NCBI GenBank assembly: GCA_025451535.1
Contig: JANWKE010000076.1
Span: 1 to 60,237, forward strand
Direction of reading: 5' to 3'
DNA: 60,237 nt
Origin: Verrucomicrobiia bacterium
Lineage (GTDB): Bacteria; Verrucomicrobiota; Verrucomicrobiia; Limisphaerales; UBA11358
Under the pieces are notes generated by a model that was not told the DNA's origin, searched no databases, and was given only the letters and a program-made list of their open reading frames with translations. Both the position numbers and the translations under genes were made by a program. Position 1 is the first letter of the stretch. Every line of letters starts with the position of its first letter. Positions 17,019 to 25,465 of the stretch are shown piece after piece.

Positions 17019-19034
17019 ATGTCGCCGCCACCGGAAATACCTCCGCTGAAAAGGCCGGTCACTTCGCTCTGGGGCGTCGGTGCCGAACGTGCGGCACAGC
17101 TCGTGCGGCTCGACATTCTCGCGGTCGAGGACTTGCTGCTGCATCGTCCGCGGCGTTATGAGGACCGCCGGCATTTCCGCGCCATTGCCGAATTGACCCG
17201 CGACGAGGCTGCCACGGCGCGGGGCAGGATTGTCGCCCAGGGACTCAAACGTTTTCGCGGCGGAACGAAGTCCGTTTTTGAATTTGTTCTCGACGACGGC
17301 ACGGCGCGCCTGCATTGCCGCTGGTGGAACCTGCCATTCCTGGAGAAGTATTTCGCGGTGGGCGACGAGGTTTTCGTCTTTGGCAAACTGGTCGAAACCA
17401 AACCGCGCACGCTGGATCATCCCGAAACCGAAGTCATCGAAGGCGGCGAGGAGGGTTTCATCCACATCAATCGCATTGCGCCAATTTATCCACTCACCGA
17501 AGGTCTGCCGCAGCGTTGGCTGCGCGGATTGATCTGGCGTACGCTGGGGAGATTTGAATCACAGATCGTTGAACCAAAACCCGCGCCGGACTTGAAAGAT
17601 TTCCCGGCGCGCGCCAACGCCGTCCGCATGATTCATTTCCCCGAAGAATTGATCGATGTGGAAATGGCGCGGCGGCGCCTGGCCCTGGATGAATTCATTG
17701 CCCTGCAATGCGAAATGCGGCTGCGCCGGACGAAATTCGAGGCCAACTCGCGCGCGTTGCCGTGCGGCGGCGACAATCATTTGATGAAGCCTGTTTTGGC
17801 GCAGCTTGGTTTCAAGCTCACCAACGCACAGACCAGCGTACTCCGTGAAATCCGGGCGGACCTGGGCGGTACGCACCCGATGCGACGGCTGCTCCAGGGT
17901 GATGTCGGGTCAGGCAAAACCGTAGTGGCCGCATGCACGGCGCTGATGACGTTGGAGAGCGGTTTTAACGTGGCACTCATGGCGCCGACGGAAATTCTGG
18001 CGGAACAGCATTTTCAGAACCTCGCGCGCGGGTTCGACCCGCTGGGACTCAGGGTTCAATTGCAGACCGGCAGCCGCAAAACGGTCGAGCATCGAGAGGC
18101 GGGAATCGAGAGCCAGTCGCGTCCCGCACCCTCGACTTTGTTCATCGGCACACATGCCCTGTTTGCCTCAGGTTTCGATCTGCCGCGACTTGGCCTGGTC
18201 GTCATTGACGAACAACACAAGTTTGGTGTGGCGCAGCGTGAGCAGCTCGTGCGGAAAGGGAATTATCCGCATTTGCTCGTGATGACGGCGACACCGATTC
18301 CCCGCACGCTGGGCCTGACGCTTTATGGCGACCTCGATGTTTCCGTGATTGACGAGATGCCGGCGGGGCGTGGCCACGTGAAAACGTTTGTGCGCAAAGC
18401 AGACAAGCTGCCGAAGGTCTGGGAATTCATCCGCAAAAAGATCGCCGCCGGCCGACAGGCTTATGTGGTTTATCCGCGCGTTGAGGAGCAGGACACGGCC
18501 AACGACATCAAAGCCGTGACCAGGGAATTTGCAAACGTGCAGCGCTCACTGGCGCCATTTCGCGCCGGTTTGTTGCACGGCCGGCTCAAGGGCCGGGAGA
18601 AGGAAGGCGTGATGACGGCGTTTCGCGCGAATCAAATCCAGGTACTGGTGGCAACGGCACTGATTGAAGTGGGCCTGGATCTGCCGAACGCGACGGTCAT
18701 GCTCATCGAGAACGCGGAGCGATTCGGGCTGGCGCAACTGCATCAATTACGCGGCCGTATCGGCCGCGGCGCGCATGAATCATTTTGCATTTTGATTTCC
18801 AGCGCAAGGACCGACGAGGCGCGCGAAAGACTCCGGGTGCTGGAAGAAACCACGGACGGGTTTTGCATCTCCGAAGCGGATTTGAAACTGCGCGGGCCGG
18901 GCGAGTTGCTGGGCCAACGGCAGAGCGGCCTGCCCCGGTTCCGATTTGGCAGCCTGACGGAAGATTTGGATTTAATCCGCCGGGCGCGGGAACTGGCAGC
19001 ACAATCCCCGCGCGGCGTTCCTGAAAAAATCTGA
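17019..19034 (+). CDS. recG: ATP-dependent DNA helicase RecG
   Basis: RecG drives branch migration and fork regression in DNA repair. The 671-residue protein has the N-terminal wedge/OB domain (GRIVAQGLKRFRGGTKSVFEF) followed by a superfamily 2 helicase core. Visible motifs are Walker A GDVGSGKTVVA, VIDEQHKFG (DExH position), MTATPIPRTL, and the C-terminal QLHQLRGRIGRG. ATG 17019 begins just before the conserved LKRPVTSLWGVG; a GTG at 17010 is also possible. Confidence 0.96.
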   Translation: MSPPPEIPPLKRPVTSLWGVGAERAAQLVRLDILAVEDLLLHRPRRYEDRRHFRAIAELTRDEAATARGRIVAQGLKRFRGGTKSVFEFVLDDGTARLHCRWWNLPFLEKYFAVGDEVFVFGKLVETKPRTLDHPETEVIEGGEEGFIHINRIAPIYPLTEGLPQRWLRGLIWRTLGRFESQIVEPKPAPDLKDFPARANAVRMIHFPEELIDVEMARRRLALDEFIALQCEMRLRRTKFEANSRALPCGGDNHLMKPVLAQLGFKLTNAQTSVLREIRADLGGTHPMRRLLQGDVGSGKTVVAACTALMTLESGFNVALMAPTEILAEQHFQNLARGFDPLGLRVQLQTGSRKTVEHREAGIESQSRPAPSTLFIGTHALFASGFDLPRLGLVVIDEQHKFGVAQREQLVRKGNYPHLLVMTATPIPRTLGLTLYGDLDVSVIDEMPAGRGHVKTFVRKADKLPKVWEFIRKKIAAGRQAYVVYPRVEEQDTANDIKAVTREFANVQRSLAPFRAGLLHGRLKGREKEGVMTAFRANQIQVLVATALIEVGLDLPNATVMLIENAERFGLAQLHQLRGRIGRGAHESFCILISSARTDEARERLRVLEETTDGFCISEADLKLRGPGELLGQRQSGLPRFRFGSLTEDLDLIRRARELAAQSPRGVPEKI

Positions 19035-19081
19035 AAATTGTGCTTGCGGCACGCAAGGATTTTCGGGTAGTTGAACCGCGT

Positions 19082-19225
19082 ATGAAAAAATTAGTTTATC
19101 TCGTTGCTGCGTTCGGTCTCCTTTACATCGGGCTGCTGGCGGGTTGCCAGAAGCCGGCGGACACGACGCCGGCGCCGGAAATGCCGTCCACCAACGCGCC
19201 ATCCACCAACGCGCCAGCGCAATAA
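19082..19225 (+). CDS. Short lipoprotein (47 aa)
   Basis: The short frame has a clear lipoprotein signal (MKKLVYLVAAFGLLYIGLLA, lipobox LLAGC). Only about 25 mature residues follow, and these are Pro/Thr/Ala-rich with the tandem peptide STNAPSTNAP. A tiny membrane-anchored protein of unknown role. It follows recG by 47 bp and could be cotranscribed. Confidence 0.65.
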   Translation: MKKLVYLVAAFGLLYIGLLAGCQKPADTTPAPEMPSTNAPSTNAPAQ

Positions 19226-19339
19226 TTGCGCTGTGCGGTTTGTCGCGCGTGGCGCGGCAAGGGGGGCTTGTTTCTCGGCGTCAATATAAAATCCGCGATT
19301 GACGCTGGGAAATTTTGCGGCTTGGATTAAATTGCCGCT

Positions 19340-19711
19340 ATGAAAGCTATTTTATTGATTCCAGTGATGGCCGGCCTCTTTCTGGCCGGCTGCGGCCAGA
19401 GTTCCAGTTCGACCAACCAGTCCGCAAAAACCAACGCGACGCCCAACTACGCCAACGGCAATCCCATCACGGCGGTGCCGGACTATATTGGCGCCGTCGG
19501 TCAGGCGCAGAAGTACTCGGTCAAACAGATAGATCTGGCGTATCTCCATGAGGCCATTCAGCAGTTCAACGTGGCGGAGGGGCGTTATCCCAGGAATCTC
19601 CAGGAACTGGTCCCCAATTACATCGGCAAAGTGCCCGATGCGCCGTACGGCTCAAAAATTGACTACGATCCCAACACCGGCACCGTGAAGGTGGTACTGC
19701 AATCGCAATAA
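19340..19711 (+). CDS. Lipoprotein with pseudopilin-like C-terminal region
   Basis: The 123-residue protein has a lipoprotein signal (MKAILLIPVMAGLFLAGC). After a polar linker, the segment LAYLHEAIQQFNVAEGRYPRNLQELVPNYIGKVPDAPYGSKIDYDP matches the globular end of GspG-type pseudopilins. Here it is attached to a lipid anchor instead of a type IV pilin helix. It is probably a periplasmic protein. Its substrate or partner is unknown. A rho-independent terminator follows at 19731. Confidence 0.8.
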   Translation: MKAILLIPVMAGLFLAGCGQSSSSTNQSAKTNATPNYANGNPITAVPDYIGAVGQAQKYSVKQIDLAYLHEAIQQFNVAEGRYPRNLQELVPNYIGKVPDAPYGSKIDYDPNTGTVKVVLQSQ

Positions 19712-19730
19712 ATCGCTGTTGCGCAAACTC

Positions 19731-19763
19731 AAAACCGGGCAATGCATTGGTTGTCCGGTTTTT
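19731..19763 (+). terminator. Rho-independent terminator after the pseudopilin-like lipoprotein
   Basis: AAAACCGG pairs with CCGGTTTT across an A/T-rich loop and is followed by a T-rich run. It lies 20 bp downstream of the lipoprotein stop. Confidence 0.75.
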
Positions 19764-19802
19764 GTGTTTTCAGTGCTACAGGCAGACGGTAAGGCTTGAC
19801 TC

Positions 19803-20139
19803 ATGACCGAACAGGTCATCACGCGCCGCTGCCGGCAATTTTTGGAGACTGGCTTGAAAACTTTTCATTTTGGAAGGCCCATGGACAGAGTTGCTGTTTT
19901 ACGGGAGGTTCCTGCCGACGTGGTATTGTGCGGAAACCTCGATCCAGCCGGCATCCTCTGCCAATTGTCTGCTGATGAAGTCAAAGCGTGTGCTACCGGC
20001 CTGCTTACGGTCACAGCTCGCCATGGAAATTTTGTCCTCTCTTCCGGATGCGATCTGCCACCCAACACCCCCGCTCGACAACCTGGAGGCGTTTTTTGCG
20101 GCGGCAAAATCCGTCGAACCTTTTCCGAAAGCTGCTTGA
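19803..20139 (+). pseudogene. UroD-family methyltransferase remnant, frameshifted
   Basis: Only the C-terminal part of a uroporphyrinogen-decarboxylase-family protein remains: DVVLCGNLDPAGIL, HGNFVLSSGCDLPPNTP in one frame, then PLDNLEAFFAAAKS in the +1 frame. The switch falls at a run of five Cs at 20068-20072, where four would keep the frame. UroD relatives of the MtaA/MtbA type move methyl groups from corrinoid proteins, and the next gene, convergent, encodes exactly such a corrinoid protein. At least two thirds of the expected domain is missing, so the loss is more than a sequencing slip. Confidence 0.75.
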
Positions 20140-20140
20140 T

Positions 20141-20773
20141 TCACGCCATCACTCGTTTGGCCAGACTGGCGGCAACCGCCGCACTCTCGCCGTAACCGTC
20201 GGCGCCGATCTCATCGGCGAATCGCTGCGTAATGGGTGCGCCGCCCACCAGCACCTTCACCTGGTCGCGAACGCCGGCCTGCTTGAGAGCTTCAACGGTA
20301 TCTTTCATGGCGACCATCGTGGTGGTTAGCAGTGCTGAAAGCGCGAGGATCTGCGGTTTTTTCTGTTTCACGGCGGCGACGAATTGTTCGGGTGTGACGT
20401 TTACTCCGATATCTGTGACTTCAAAGCCGCCGCCTTCGAGCATGGCCACCACGAGATTCTTGCCGATATCATGCAAATCGCCTTTGACGGTGCCTGCCAC
20501 GACGCGCCCTGTCGGTTGCGCTCCGCCTTTTACCAGCAACGGACGTAACAACTCCAGGGCGCCCTTCATGGCCCGGGCCGAAAGGAGCAATTCCGGCACG
20601 AAATATTCGCTGCATTCAAAACGTCGACCCGCTTCTGCCATCGCGGGCATCATGTAATCCTGGATTAGTTTCATCGGCTCGATCCCGTCCTTGATGGCTT
20701 GCTCGGTGACGGATTTGGCGGTTTTTACGTCACCCTGCAAAACCGCATCGTGAAGCAGCTTTAAATCTTGCAT
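20141..20773 (-). CDS. Corrinoid (B12-binding) methyltransferase protein
   Basis: The 210-residue protein has an N-terminal four-helix cap (DAVLQGDVKTAKSVTEQAI.., FECSEYFVPELLLSARAMK) and a C-terminal Rossmann-like B12 domain. The lower cobalt-ligand motif is D99-x-H101-x-x-G (KGDLHDIGKN), followed by GVNVTPEQFV and VGGAPITQRFADEIGADGY. Such MtaC/MtbC-type proteins carry a methyl group between a substrate-specific methyltransferase and a second acceptor. No intact methyltransferase is adjacent, only the UroD-type remnant. No B12 riboswitch was recognised upstream. Confidence 0.93.
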   Translation of the reverse strand: MQDLKLLHDAVLQGDVKTAKSVTEQAIKDGIEPMKLIQDYMMPAMAEAGRRFECSEYFVPELLLSARAMKGALELLRPLLVKGGAQPTGRVVAGTVKGDLHDIGKNLVVAMLEGGGFEVTDIGVNVTPEQFVAAVKQKKPQILALSALLTTTMVAMKDTVEALKQAGVRDQVKVLVGGAPITQRFADEIGADGYGESAAVAASLAKRVMA

Positions 20774-20872
20774 GTATTTTAATCAGTAAAGTTTACCTGC
20801 CGCCGGCATTATTGCCATTTTTTTCTCGTAAAACTTCCCATTCGCAGGCATGACTCTTGGCTCGTTCAAACG

Positions 20873-22414
20873 ATGCGTGAACAAATTGTCATCCTGGATT
20901 TCGGCTCGCAATACACCCAGGTCATCGCGCGCCGCGTTCGCGAAGGTAACGTGTATTCGCAAATTCTGTGCTACAACACACCGGCGCGTGAGCTCGCGAA
21001 ACTCAAGCCCCGCGGGCTGATTTTATCCGGCGGTCCCGCCAGCGTCTATGCGGCCGGCGCGCCGCTGCCGGACCGGAGGATTTTCGACCTGGGCGTTCCC
21101 ATCCTCGGCATTTGCTACGGCGTCCAGGCCTTTGCGCAATTCCTCGGCGGCCGAGTCGAGAAGGGCCGGAAACGCGAATACGGCAAAGGCACGCTCACGG
21201 TGAAAGACCCGGCGTGCGCCCTGTTCCAAAATTTGCCCGCGAAATTGCAGGTCTGGAACTCACACGGCGACAAGCTCACGAAATTACCGCGTCATTTCAA
21301 ACCGGTCGCCGTGACGGAAAATTCCGAATACGCGGCAATTGAAAATCGGGCGCGAAAATTTTTCGGCCTCCAATTTCATCCTGAAGTCGTCCACACACCG
21401 CGCGGCCGGGAAATCATCGCCAATTTTGTTCATCGGATTTGTGGCTGCGGCCGGCAATGGACGATGCGGAATTACATCGACCAGGCCGTCGAACAGATTC
21501 GCGCCCAGGTCGGCAAGGAACGGGTCATCCTGGGGCTCAGCGGGGGCGTGGACTCGAGTGTCGCCGCGGCGTTGCTGCACAAGGCCGTGGGCGAACAGCT
21601 TACCTGCATTTTCGTCAACAATGGCGTCCTGCGCGGGCGCGAAGCGGAAGTCGTGCGCGAGGTTTTCGGGCGGCATTTCAAACTCAAATTGCAGTATGAA
21701 AACACCTCGAAACTGTTTTTGCAGCGGCTCAAGGGTGTGACCGATCCGGAGCGCAAACGGAAAATCATCGGCCGGACGTTCATCGAGGTTTTCACTGCGG
21801 CAACGCGGCGTGCCGGGAAGGCGAAGTTTCTGGCGCAAGGCACGCTTTACCCCGACGTGATCGAGTCGGTGCCCATTGCCGGCAATCCGGCCGCGATGAT
21901 CAAGAGCCATCATAACGTCGGCGGCCTGCCCAGGAAAATGAAGTTTCAACTGGTCGAGCCGCTGAAGTGTTTGTTCAAGGATGAAGTCCGCCAGCTGGGA
22001 CTCGAACTGGGTTTGCCGCGGGAAATTGTCCTCCGCCAGCCGTTCCCCGGCCCCGGCCTGGCGGTCCGCATCCTTGGCGAAGTCACGCCGGAACGATTGA
22101 GAATTTTGCGCAACGCGGACACCATCGTCGTCAACGAGATGAAAAGCAGCGGCTGGTATTACAAAATCTGGCAAAGCTTCGCGGTGCTGCTGCCGGTGCG
22201 CAGCGTGGGCGTGATGGGCGATGAACGGACCTACGACTATACGATTGCGATTCGCGCCGTGGAATCCCAGGACGGCATGACGGCGGACTGGGTGAAACTG
22301 CCGTATGCCCTGCTCGAAAAACTCGCCAGCCGCATCATCAACGAGGTCAAAGGGGTCAACCGCTGCGTGTTCGACATCACCAGCAAGCCGCCGGGAACAA
22401 TTGAGTGGGAGTGA
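20873..22414 (+). CDS. guaA: GMP synthase (glutamine-hydrolysing)
   Basis: GuaA converts XMP to GMP using glutamine and ATP in purine synthesis. The 513-residue protein has the class I amidotransferase domain at 1-190 (GICYGVQ with nucleophile Cys, [11 protein letters not shown] with His and Glu). The ATP-pyrophosphatase domain carries the PP-loop LSGGVDSSV, and the C-terminal dimerisation domain ends KPPGTIEWE, the normal family ending. ATG 20873 starts at the conserved [12 protein letters not shown]. Confidence 0.97.
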   Translation: MREQIVILDFGSQYTQVIARRVREGNVYSQILCYNTPARELAKLKPRGLILSGGPASVYAAGAPLPDRRIFDLGVPILGICYGVQAFAQFLGGRVEKGRKREYGKGTLTVKDPACALFQNLPAKLQVWNSHGDKLTKLPRHFKPVAVTENSEYAAIENRARKFFGLQFHPEVVHTPRGREIIANFVHRICGCGRQWTMRNYIDQAVEQIRAQVGKERVILGLSGGVDSSVAAALLHKAVGEQLTCIFVNNGVLRGREAEVVREVFGRHFKLKLQYENTSKLFLQRLKGVTDPERKRKIIGRTFIEVFTAATRRAGKAKFLAQGTLYPDVIESVPIAGNPAAMIKSHHNVGGLPRKMKFQLVEPLKCLFKDEVRQLGLELGLPREIVLRQPFPGPGLAVRILGEVTPERLRILRNADTIVVNEMKSSGWYYKIWQSFAVLLPVRSVGVMGDERTYDYTIAIRAVESQDGMTADWVKLPYALLEKLASRIINEVKGVNRCVFDITSKPPGTIEWE

Positions 22415-22484
22415 ATTGGATTTTGTTGTTGGTTTAAAAAGGGCACAGGTCTAATCTGACTCCGTCGTCAAACCATTACCGATT

Positions 22485-22979
22485 ATGGACATCATTTTTG
22501 ATTGCCCCAATTGTCAGCAGGAACTGGTTGTGGACAGCGCCGGGGCGGGCACGGAAATCGACTGCCCGGCGTGCGGTGAGACCATCACGATTCCGCGACA
22601 ATCCACCAAGGCCGCGCCGGAAGTGGCTCCCCTGACCGGTCCGGTCAACCCCATCGCCGCGTCGGCCGCGGCCAAAGTTGAAAAGCATCTCAAGGTGCCG
22701 GTACGTGACAAACCGAGCGAACCGCTGATAAAACAAACAAATGCGCCGGCGGAAGTGGTGGCCAAGGGCACCAACAAAAAAATTCGACTCCACACCATTC
22801 GCCATGCCACGTGCTTTGAATCCGGCCATGACCGGTTTGATGACAAGGTGACGGAGTTTCTGAATGAGGTCGGCGAGGCCAATCTGATCGGCGTTCACAC
22901 CGTCAACTACACGTATGTAGACATCGCTTCGCAAAAGATGTTGTCGGATTTTGGCGTGTTGATTATTTACCGCGGATAA
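22485..22979 (+). CDS. Zinc-ribbon protein with conserved C-terminal domain
   Basis: The 164-residue protein opens with a zinc ribbon of two CxxC knuckles (FDCPNCQQELVVDS ... DCPACGETITIP). A variable Ala/Pro-rich linker follows. The C-terminal domain of about 65 residues (KKIRLHTIRHATCFESGHDRFDDKV ... NYTYVDIASQKMLSDFGVLIIYRG) looks like a small alpha/beta fold. I recognise no function. A zinc ribbon of similar layout occurs on the Ser/Thr kinase at 29200-30195, suggesting a lineage-specific module. The gene lies between guaA and the BamD-like gene. Confidence 0.8.
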   Translation: MDIIFDCPNCQQELVVDSAGAGTEIDCPACGETITIPRQSTKAAPEVAPLTGPVNPIAASAAAKVEKHLKVPVRDKPSEPLIKQTNAPAEVVAKGTNKKIRLHTIRHATCFESGHDRFDDKVTEFLNEVGEANLIGVHTVNYTYVDIASQKMLSDFGVLIIYRG

Positions 22980-23031
22980 CTCTGCCTGCACCTGCCTTGA
23001 CTTGCTGATTTTGGACGGATAGTGTCGCCTT

Positions 23032-24018
23032 ATGAATCGCCGGTTTATCCTGTTGTCGGTCGTGGTCGCGAGTGTGGCGTTATTTCCATTCCGTTCGCCG
23101 GCGCCGCTGATTTACACGCCGGGCGAAGGATGGTACTACGAACCGTTTGGCGGAGTCGCCGGCTGGCAGCGGACGCGCGCCAAGGACCAGCTGGATGTGG
23201 CGCAACATGCATTCGACACGCATGATTACGGTCTTGCCCTTCGGGCGGCACATCGCGTTGTCCGGGTGTGGCCGCTCTCGGATTACGCGCCGCACGCGCA
23301 ATACCTTGTCGGTCGTTGCCAGGAAGCGGCGGGCAAGGATGAAATGGCCTTCGATGCCTATCAGGTAATCGTCGATCAATATCCCAAGAGCGCGGAATAT
23401 GCGGATGTGCTTTGGCGTCAATACACCATTGCCAGGCGCTTTCTTCAGGGCGAATGGCCCAAACTCTGGGGCTACGTCCCTTATCCGCCATCGATGGATC
23501 AACCGGCGGGCATGTTCGGCAAGATCGTCCAGAGCGGCCCTTACAGCGATGTCGCTCCGCACGCCCAGTTGCGCATTGGCGCGGCGCGCGAAAAACAGAA
23601 GGATTATCCGGCGGCGGTGAAGGCCTACGAAACCGCTGCGGACCGTTATCAAAACCAGCCGGTGATTGTTGCCGACGCGTTGTATCGGGAAGGCATCGCA
23701 TACGCGAAAGAAGCGGCAACCGCCGAATATGATCAAAACACCGCCGCCCAGGCCATCGCGGCATTTACCGATTTCACTACGTTATACCCCGACGACCGGC
23801 GCGCGCCCCAGGCGCAACGGATCATCACCGCGCTGAAGTCCCAGCAGGTGCAGGGCAATTTTAAGATCGCGCAATTTTACGAAAACAGCAAGAAGTGGGA
23901 CGGCGCGGTGATCTATTACAATGCGGTGCTGCAACTGGACCCCAATTCACGCTATGCCGCCCTGGCCCGGCAGCGCATTGAGGTCCTCAAGCCGCGCCTG
24001 CAGGCGTCCACTGACTGA
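23032..24018 (+). CDS. BamD-like outer-membrane assembly TPR protein
   Basis: The 328-residue product has an N-terminal signal (MNRRFILLSVVVASVALFPF) and several TPR-like repeats (AFDTHDYGLALRAAHRVVRVWP, AAGKDEMAFDAYQVIVDQYPKS, FYENSKKWDGAVIYYNAVLQLDP). This is the layout of BamD/YfiO, which scaffolds beta-barrel assembly at the outer membrane. It lacks the lipobox Cys of classical BamD, so membrane anchoring would differ. The next gene, an LptE-like lipoprotein, starts 2 bp after its stop, supporting an envelope-assembly operon. Confidence 0.83.
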   Translation: MNRRFILLSVVVASVALFPFRSPAPLIYTPGEGWYYEPFGGVAGWQRTRAKDQLDVAQHAFDTHDYGLALRAAHRVVRVWPLSDYAPHAQYLVGRCQEAAGKDEMAFDAYQVIVDQYPKSAEYADVLWRQYTIARRFLQGEWPKLWGYVPYPPSMDQPAGMFGKIVQSGPYSDVAPHAQLRIGAAREKQKDYPAAVKAYETAADRYQNQPVIVADALYREGIAYAKEAATAEYDQNTAAQAIAAFTDFTTLYPDDRRAPQAQRIITALKSQQVQGNFKIAQFYENSKKWDGAVIYYNAVLQLDPNSRYAALARQRIEVLKPRLQASTD

Positions 24019-24019
24019 G

Positions 24020-24532
24020 ATGCGCCCCCTCCTGTTTCCCGCTGCCCTGGTTCTGGGCCTTTTGCTGGCCGGCTGTGCCGGTTATCATCTGGGCCCGGTC
24101 AATGGCGCGATGGCCGGCGAAAAATCCGTCGAAGTGCTGCCTTTCAACAACCAAACCCTGCAACCGCGTCTGGGTGACGCGCTGACCCAGGCGTTGCGTG
24201 AAGAATTGCAAACCGATGGCACTTATCATCTCGCCGCGCGGGAACCCGGCGATGTGGTCGTGACGGGTGTTATCACGCGCTATGACCGCGAAGGCTTGAG
24301 CTTTCTGAGTGCTGATGTGGCCACGCCGCAGGATTATCGGGTGGCTATTACCGCGCACGTCACAGCGCGCGAACGCGCTACCGGCAAGGTGCTGCTCAGC
24401 AAGGACGTACACGGCGACACGCTGGTTCATGTCGGTAGTGATTTGGCGGACGCGGAACGGCAGGCGCTTCCTTTGCTGACGCAGGATTTGGCACGGAATA
24501 TCACCGAGCTTTTGACCGAAGGCGCGTGGTAA
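24020..24532 (+). CDS. LptE-like LPS-assembly lipoprotein
   Basis: The 170-residue protein has a lipoprotein signal (MRPLLFPAALVLGLLLAGC) followed by the LptE pattern: GYHLGP, VEVLPFNNQTLQPRLGDALTQALREEL and VVVTGVITRYDREGL. LptE plugs the LptD barrel and helps deliver lipopolysaccharide to the outer leaflet. It starts 2 bp after the BamD-like stop and is probably cotranscribed. A mobile element was inserted 36 bp downstream. Confidence 0.82.
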   Translation: MRPLLFPAALVLGLLLAGCAGYHLGPVNGAMAGEKSVEVLPFNNQTLQPRLGDALTQALREELQTDGTYHLAAREPGDVVVTGVITRYDREGLSFLSADVATPQDYRVAITAHVTARERATGKVLLSKDVHGDTLVHVGSDLADAERQALPLLTQDLARNITELLTEGAW

Positions 24533-24567
24533 AAAAATTGTTGGTTTGGTTGAACCGGCAGTCTATT

Positions 24568-24575
24568 CTTTCGAC
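24568..24575. repeat. Target-site duplication, left copy (CTTTCGAC)
   Basis: CTTTCGAC directly precedes the left terminal inverted repeat of the IS1-type element and is repeated exactly at 28688-28695. An 8-bp duplication is within the normal range for IS1-family insertion. Confidence 0.93.
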
Positions 24576-24599
24576 GGTAATGCTCCGTTAGTTTGTTGC
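24576..24599 (+). repeat. Left terminal inverted repeat of the IS1-type element
   Basis: The 24-bp sequence starts GGTAATGCTCCG and ends GTTTGTTGC. It is the exact reverse complement of 28664-28687. Confidence 0.95.
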
Positions 24600-24659
24600 T
24601 AAAATTTGGAACCAAGGGTTGGGAATAATTTCCAATAACTAACAATTGCTATTTGTCAG

Positions 24660-24721
24660 TACAGGTGATTACATGTAATTTATTGAAAGTAACTGTTAGT
24701 AACTTTCTCTTGACAGAAAGT
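24660..24721 (+). promoter_or_regulatory. Possible control region for the left passenger genes
   Basis: About 290 bp between the left end and the first passenger gene hold no credible gene but carry structured sites. These are a 12-bp palindrome ATTACATGTAAT (24668-24679), a direct repeat AGTAACT, and an inverted repeat ACTTTCT-N6-AGAAAGT (24702-24721) that encloses a consensus -35 TTGACA at 24710-24715. A convincing -10 at normal spacing is not seen, so the promoter is tentative. Confidence 0.4.
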
Positions 24722-24862
24722 GTGGTTTATGATAGCGGCTTGTGCAGCGTTTTATGTTCTACCGGCTGGGAACATGAAGATAGGCAAATCTTCAATTTTT
24801 TTACTAGCCCTAAGTGTCTCTGTTTATTTGTGTTATCGTGGCGCCATGATTAAAAAATAGTC

Positions 24863-25216
24863 ATGGAAGATTCCAAAACAAAAATGGAACAGGGGTGTTT
24901 AATTACCGTGAATGACCAATTCCCAAGCGTATCGGCTCGCGAGCTATTTGTTAATAGTTCCGCCAATTTGTCTGAAACGATTGCCAAGGCAAAAGATGAG
25001 GCGAATCGCCTTTTGTCTATGGGAACATATGTACGCAGGGATACTGCGGCTGGCCATCCCAACAGTTCGCCGTCTTCGACCACCTCAGGCGCATTAACGG
25101 TTGCAAACACCCTAGTAGGAGAAATTTCCATTCCGGAATCCAAGGTGGATCGTTTTTTTGGGGAAAACCTGCGCGAGACATATTATTTCTTTAAGAATTT
25201 GTTCCGGAGAATGTAA
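24863..25216 (+). CDS. Passenger protein 1 of the IS1-type element, unknown
   Basis: This 117-residue soluble protein starts at ATG 24863. The N-terminal half is polar and partly helical (LSETIAKAKDEANRLLSMG). A Ser/Thr-rich linker follows, then a C-terminal region ending FFGENLRETYYFFKNLFRRM, which is amphipathic and basic and could contact a membrane. I recognise no family. It is the first gene inside the left end of the element and is followed by a strong hairpin at 25235, which may separate it from the two genes downstream. Confidence 0.6.
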   Translation: MEDSKTKMEQGCLITVNDQFPSVSARELFVNSSANLSETIAKAKDEANRLLSMGTYVRRDTAAGHPNSSPSSTTSGALTVANTLVGEISIPESKVDRFFGENLRETYYFFKNLFRRM

Positions 25217-25234
25217 GTAACTCTTGATTTTCGG

Positions 25235-25267
25235 CGAAAGGCACGTGTAATCTATACGTGCCTTTCG
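25235..25267 (+). terminator. Strong hairpin after passenger gene 1
   Basis: CGAAAGGCACGT and ACGTGCCTTTCG form a perfect 12-bp stem with a 9-nt loop. It lies 19 bp after the passenger 1 stop and 27 bp before the next start. No long T-run follows, so it may be a terminator, a processing site or an operator. Confidence 0.55.
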
Positions 25268-25293
25268 TTATGTCGTTTTGTGTAGGCACCTCA

Positions 25294-25464
25294 ATGACCA
25301 CAAAAGATAAAAATGACCTAATCAAACATTGCGGCAGGATTGGTATAAGTCTTGTTTTATTGTTGTTTGCATTTTTCATTATCATTGAAAGGAGCTCCGA
25401 TCAATCAGCCAATAAAATTGCCACTTTGATTATAGGCAGCGTTATCGGCTATTGGCTTCGTTGA
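25294..25464 (+). CDS. Small membrane protein (passenger 2)
   Basis: Starting at ATG 25294 gives 56 residues (MTTKDKNDLIKHCGRIGISL..) with two hydrophobic segments, LVLLLFAFFIII and IATLIIGSVIGYW, separated by a short polar turn. The upstream ATG at 25258 lies within the hairpin, so the later start is preferred. The stop is followed after one base by the start of the 179-residue gene, implying coupled translation. It may be a small effector or a membrane anchor for the next protein; this is inference only. Confidence 0.55.
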   Translation: MTTKDKNDLIKHCGRIGISLVLLLFAFFIIIERSSDQSANKIATLIIGSVIGYWLR

Positions 25465-25465
25465 A

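Noticed and set aside
20774-20872. B12 riboswitch upstream of the corrinoid protein gene
   Set aside because: The gap to guaA is only about 100 bp and shows no cobalamin-box-like sequence or large fold.
24653-24853. 66-residue frame near the left end of the mobile element
   Set aside because: It is Cys-rich without pattern, runs through the palindromes and the possible promoter, and has no ribosome site.
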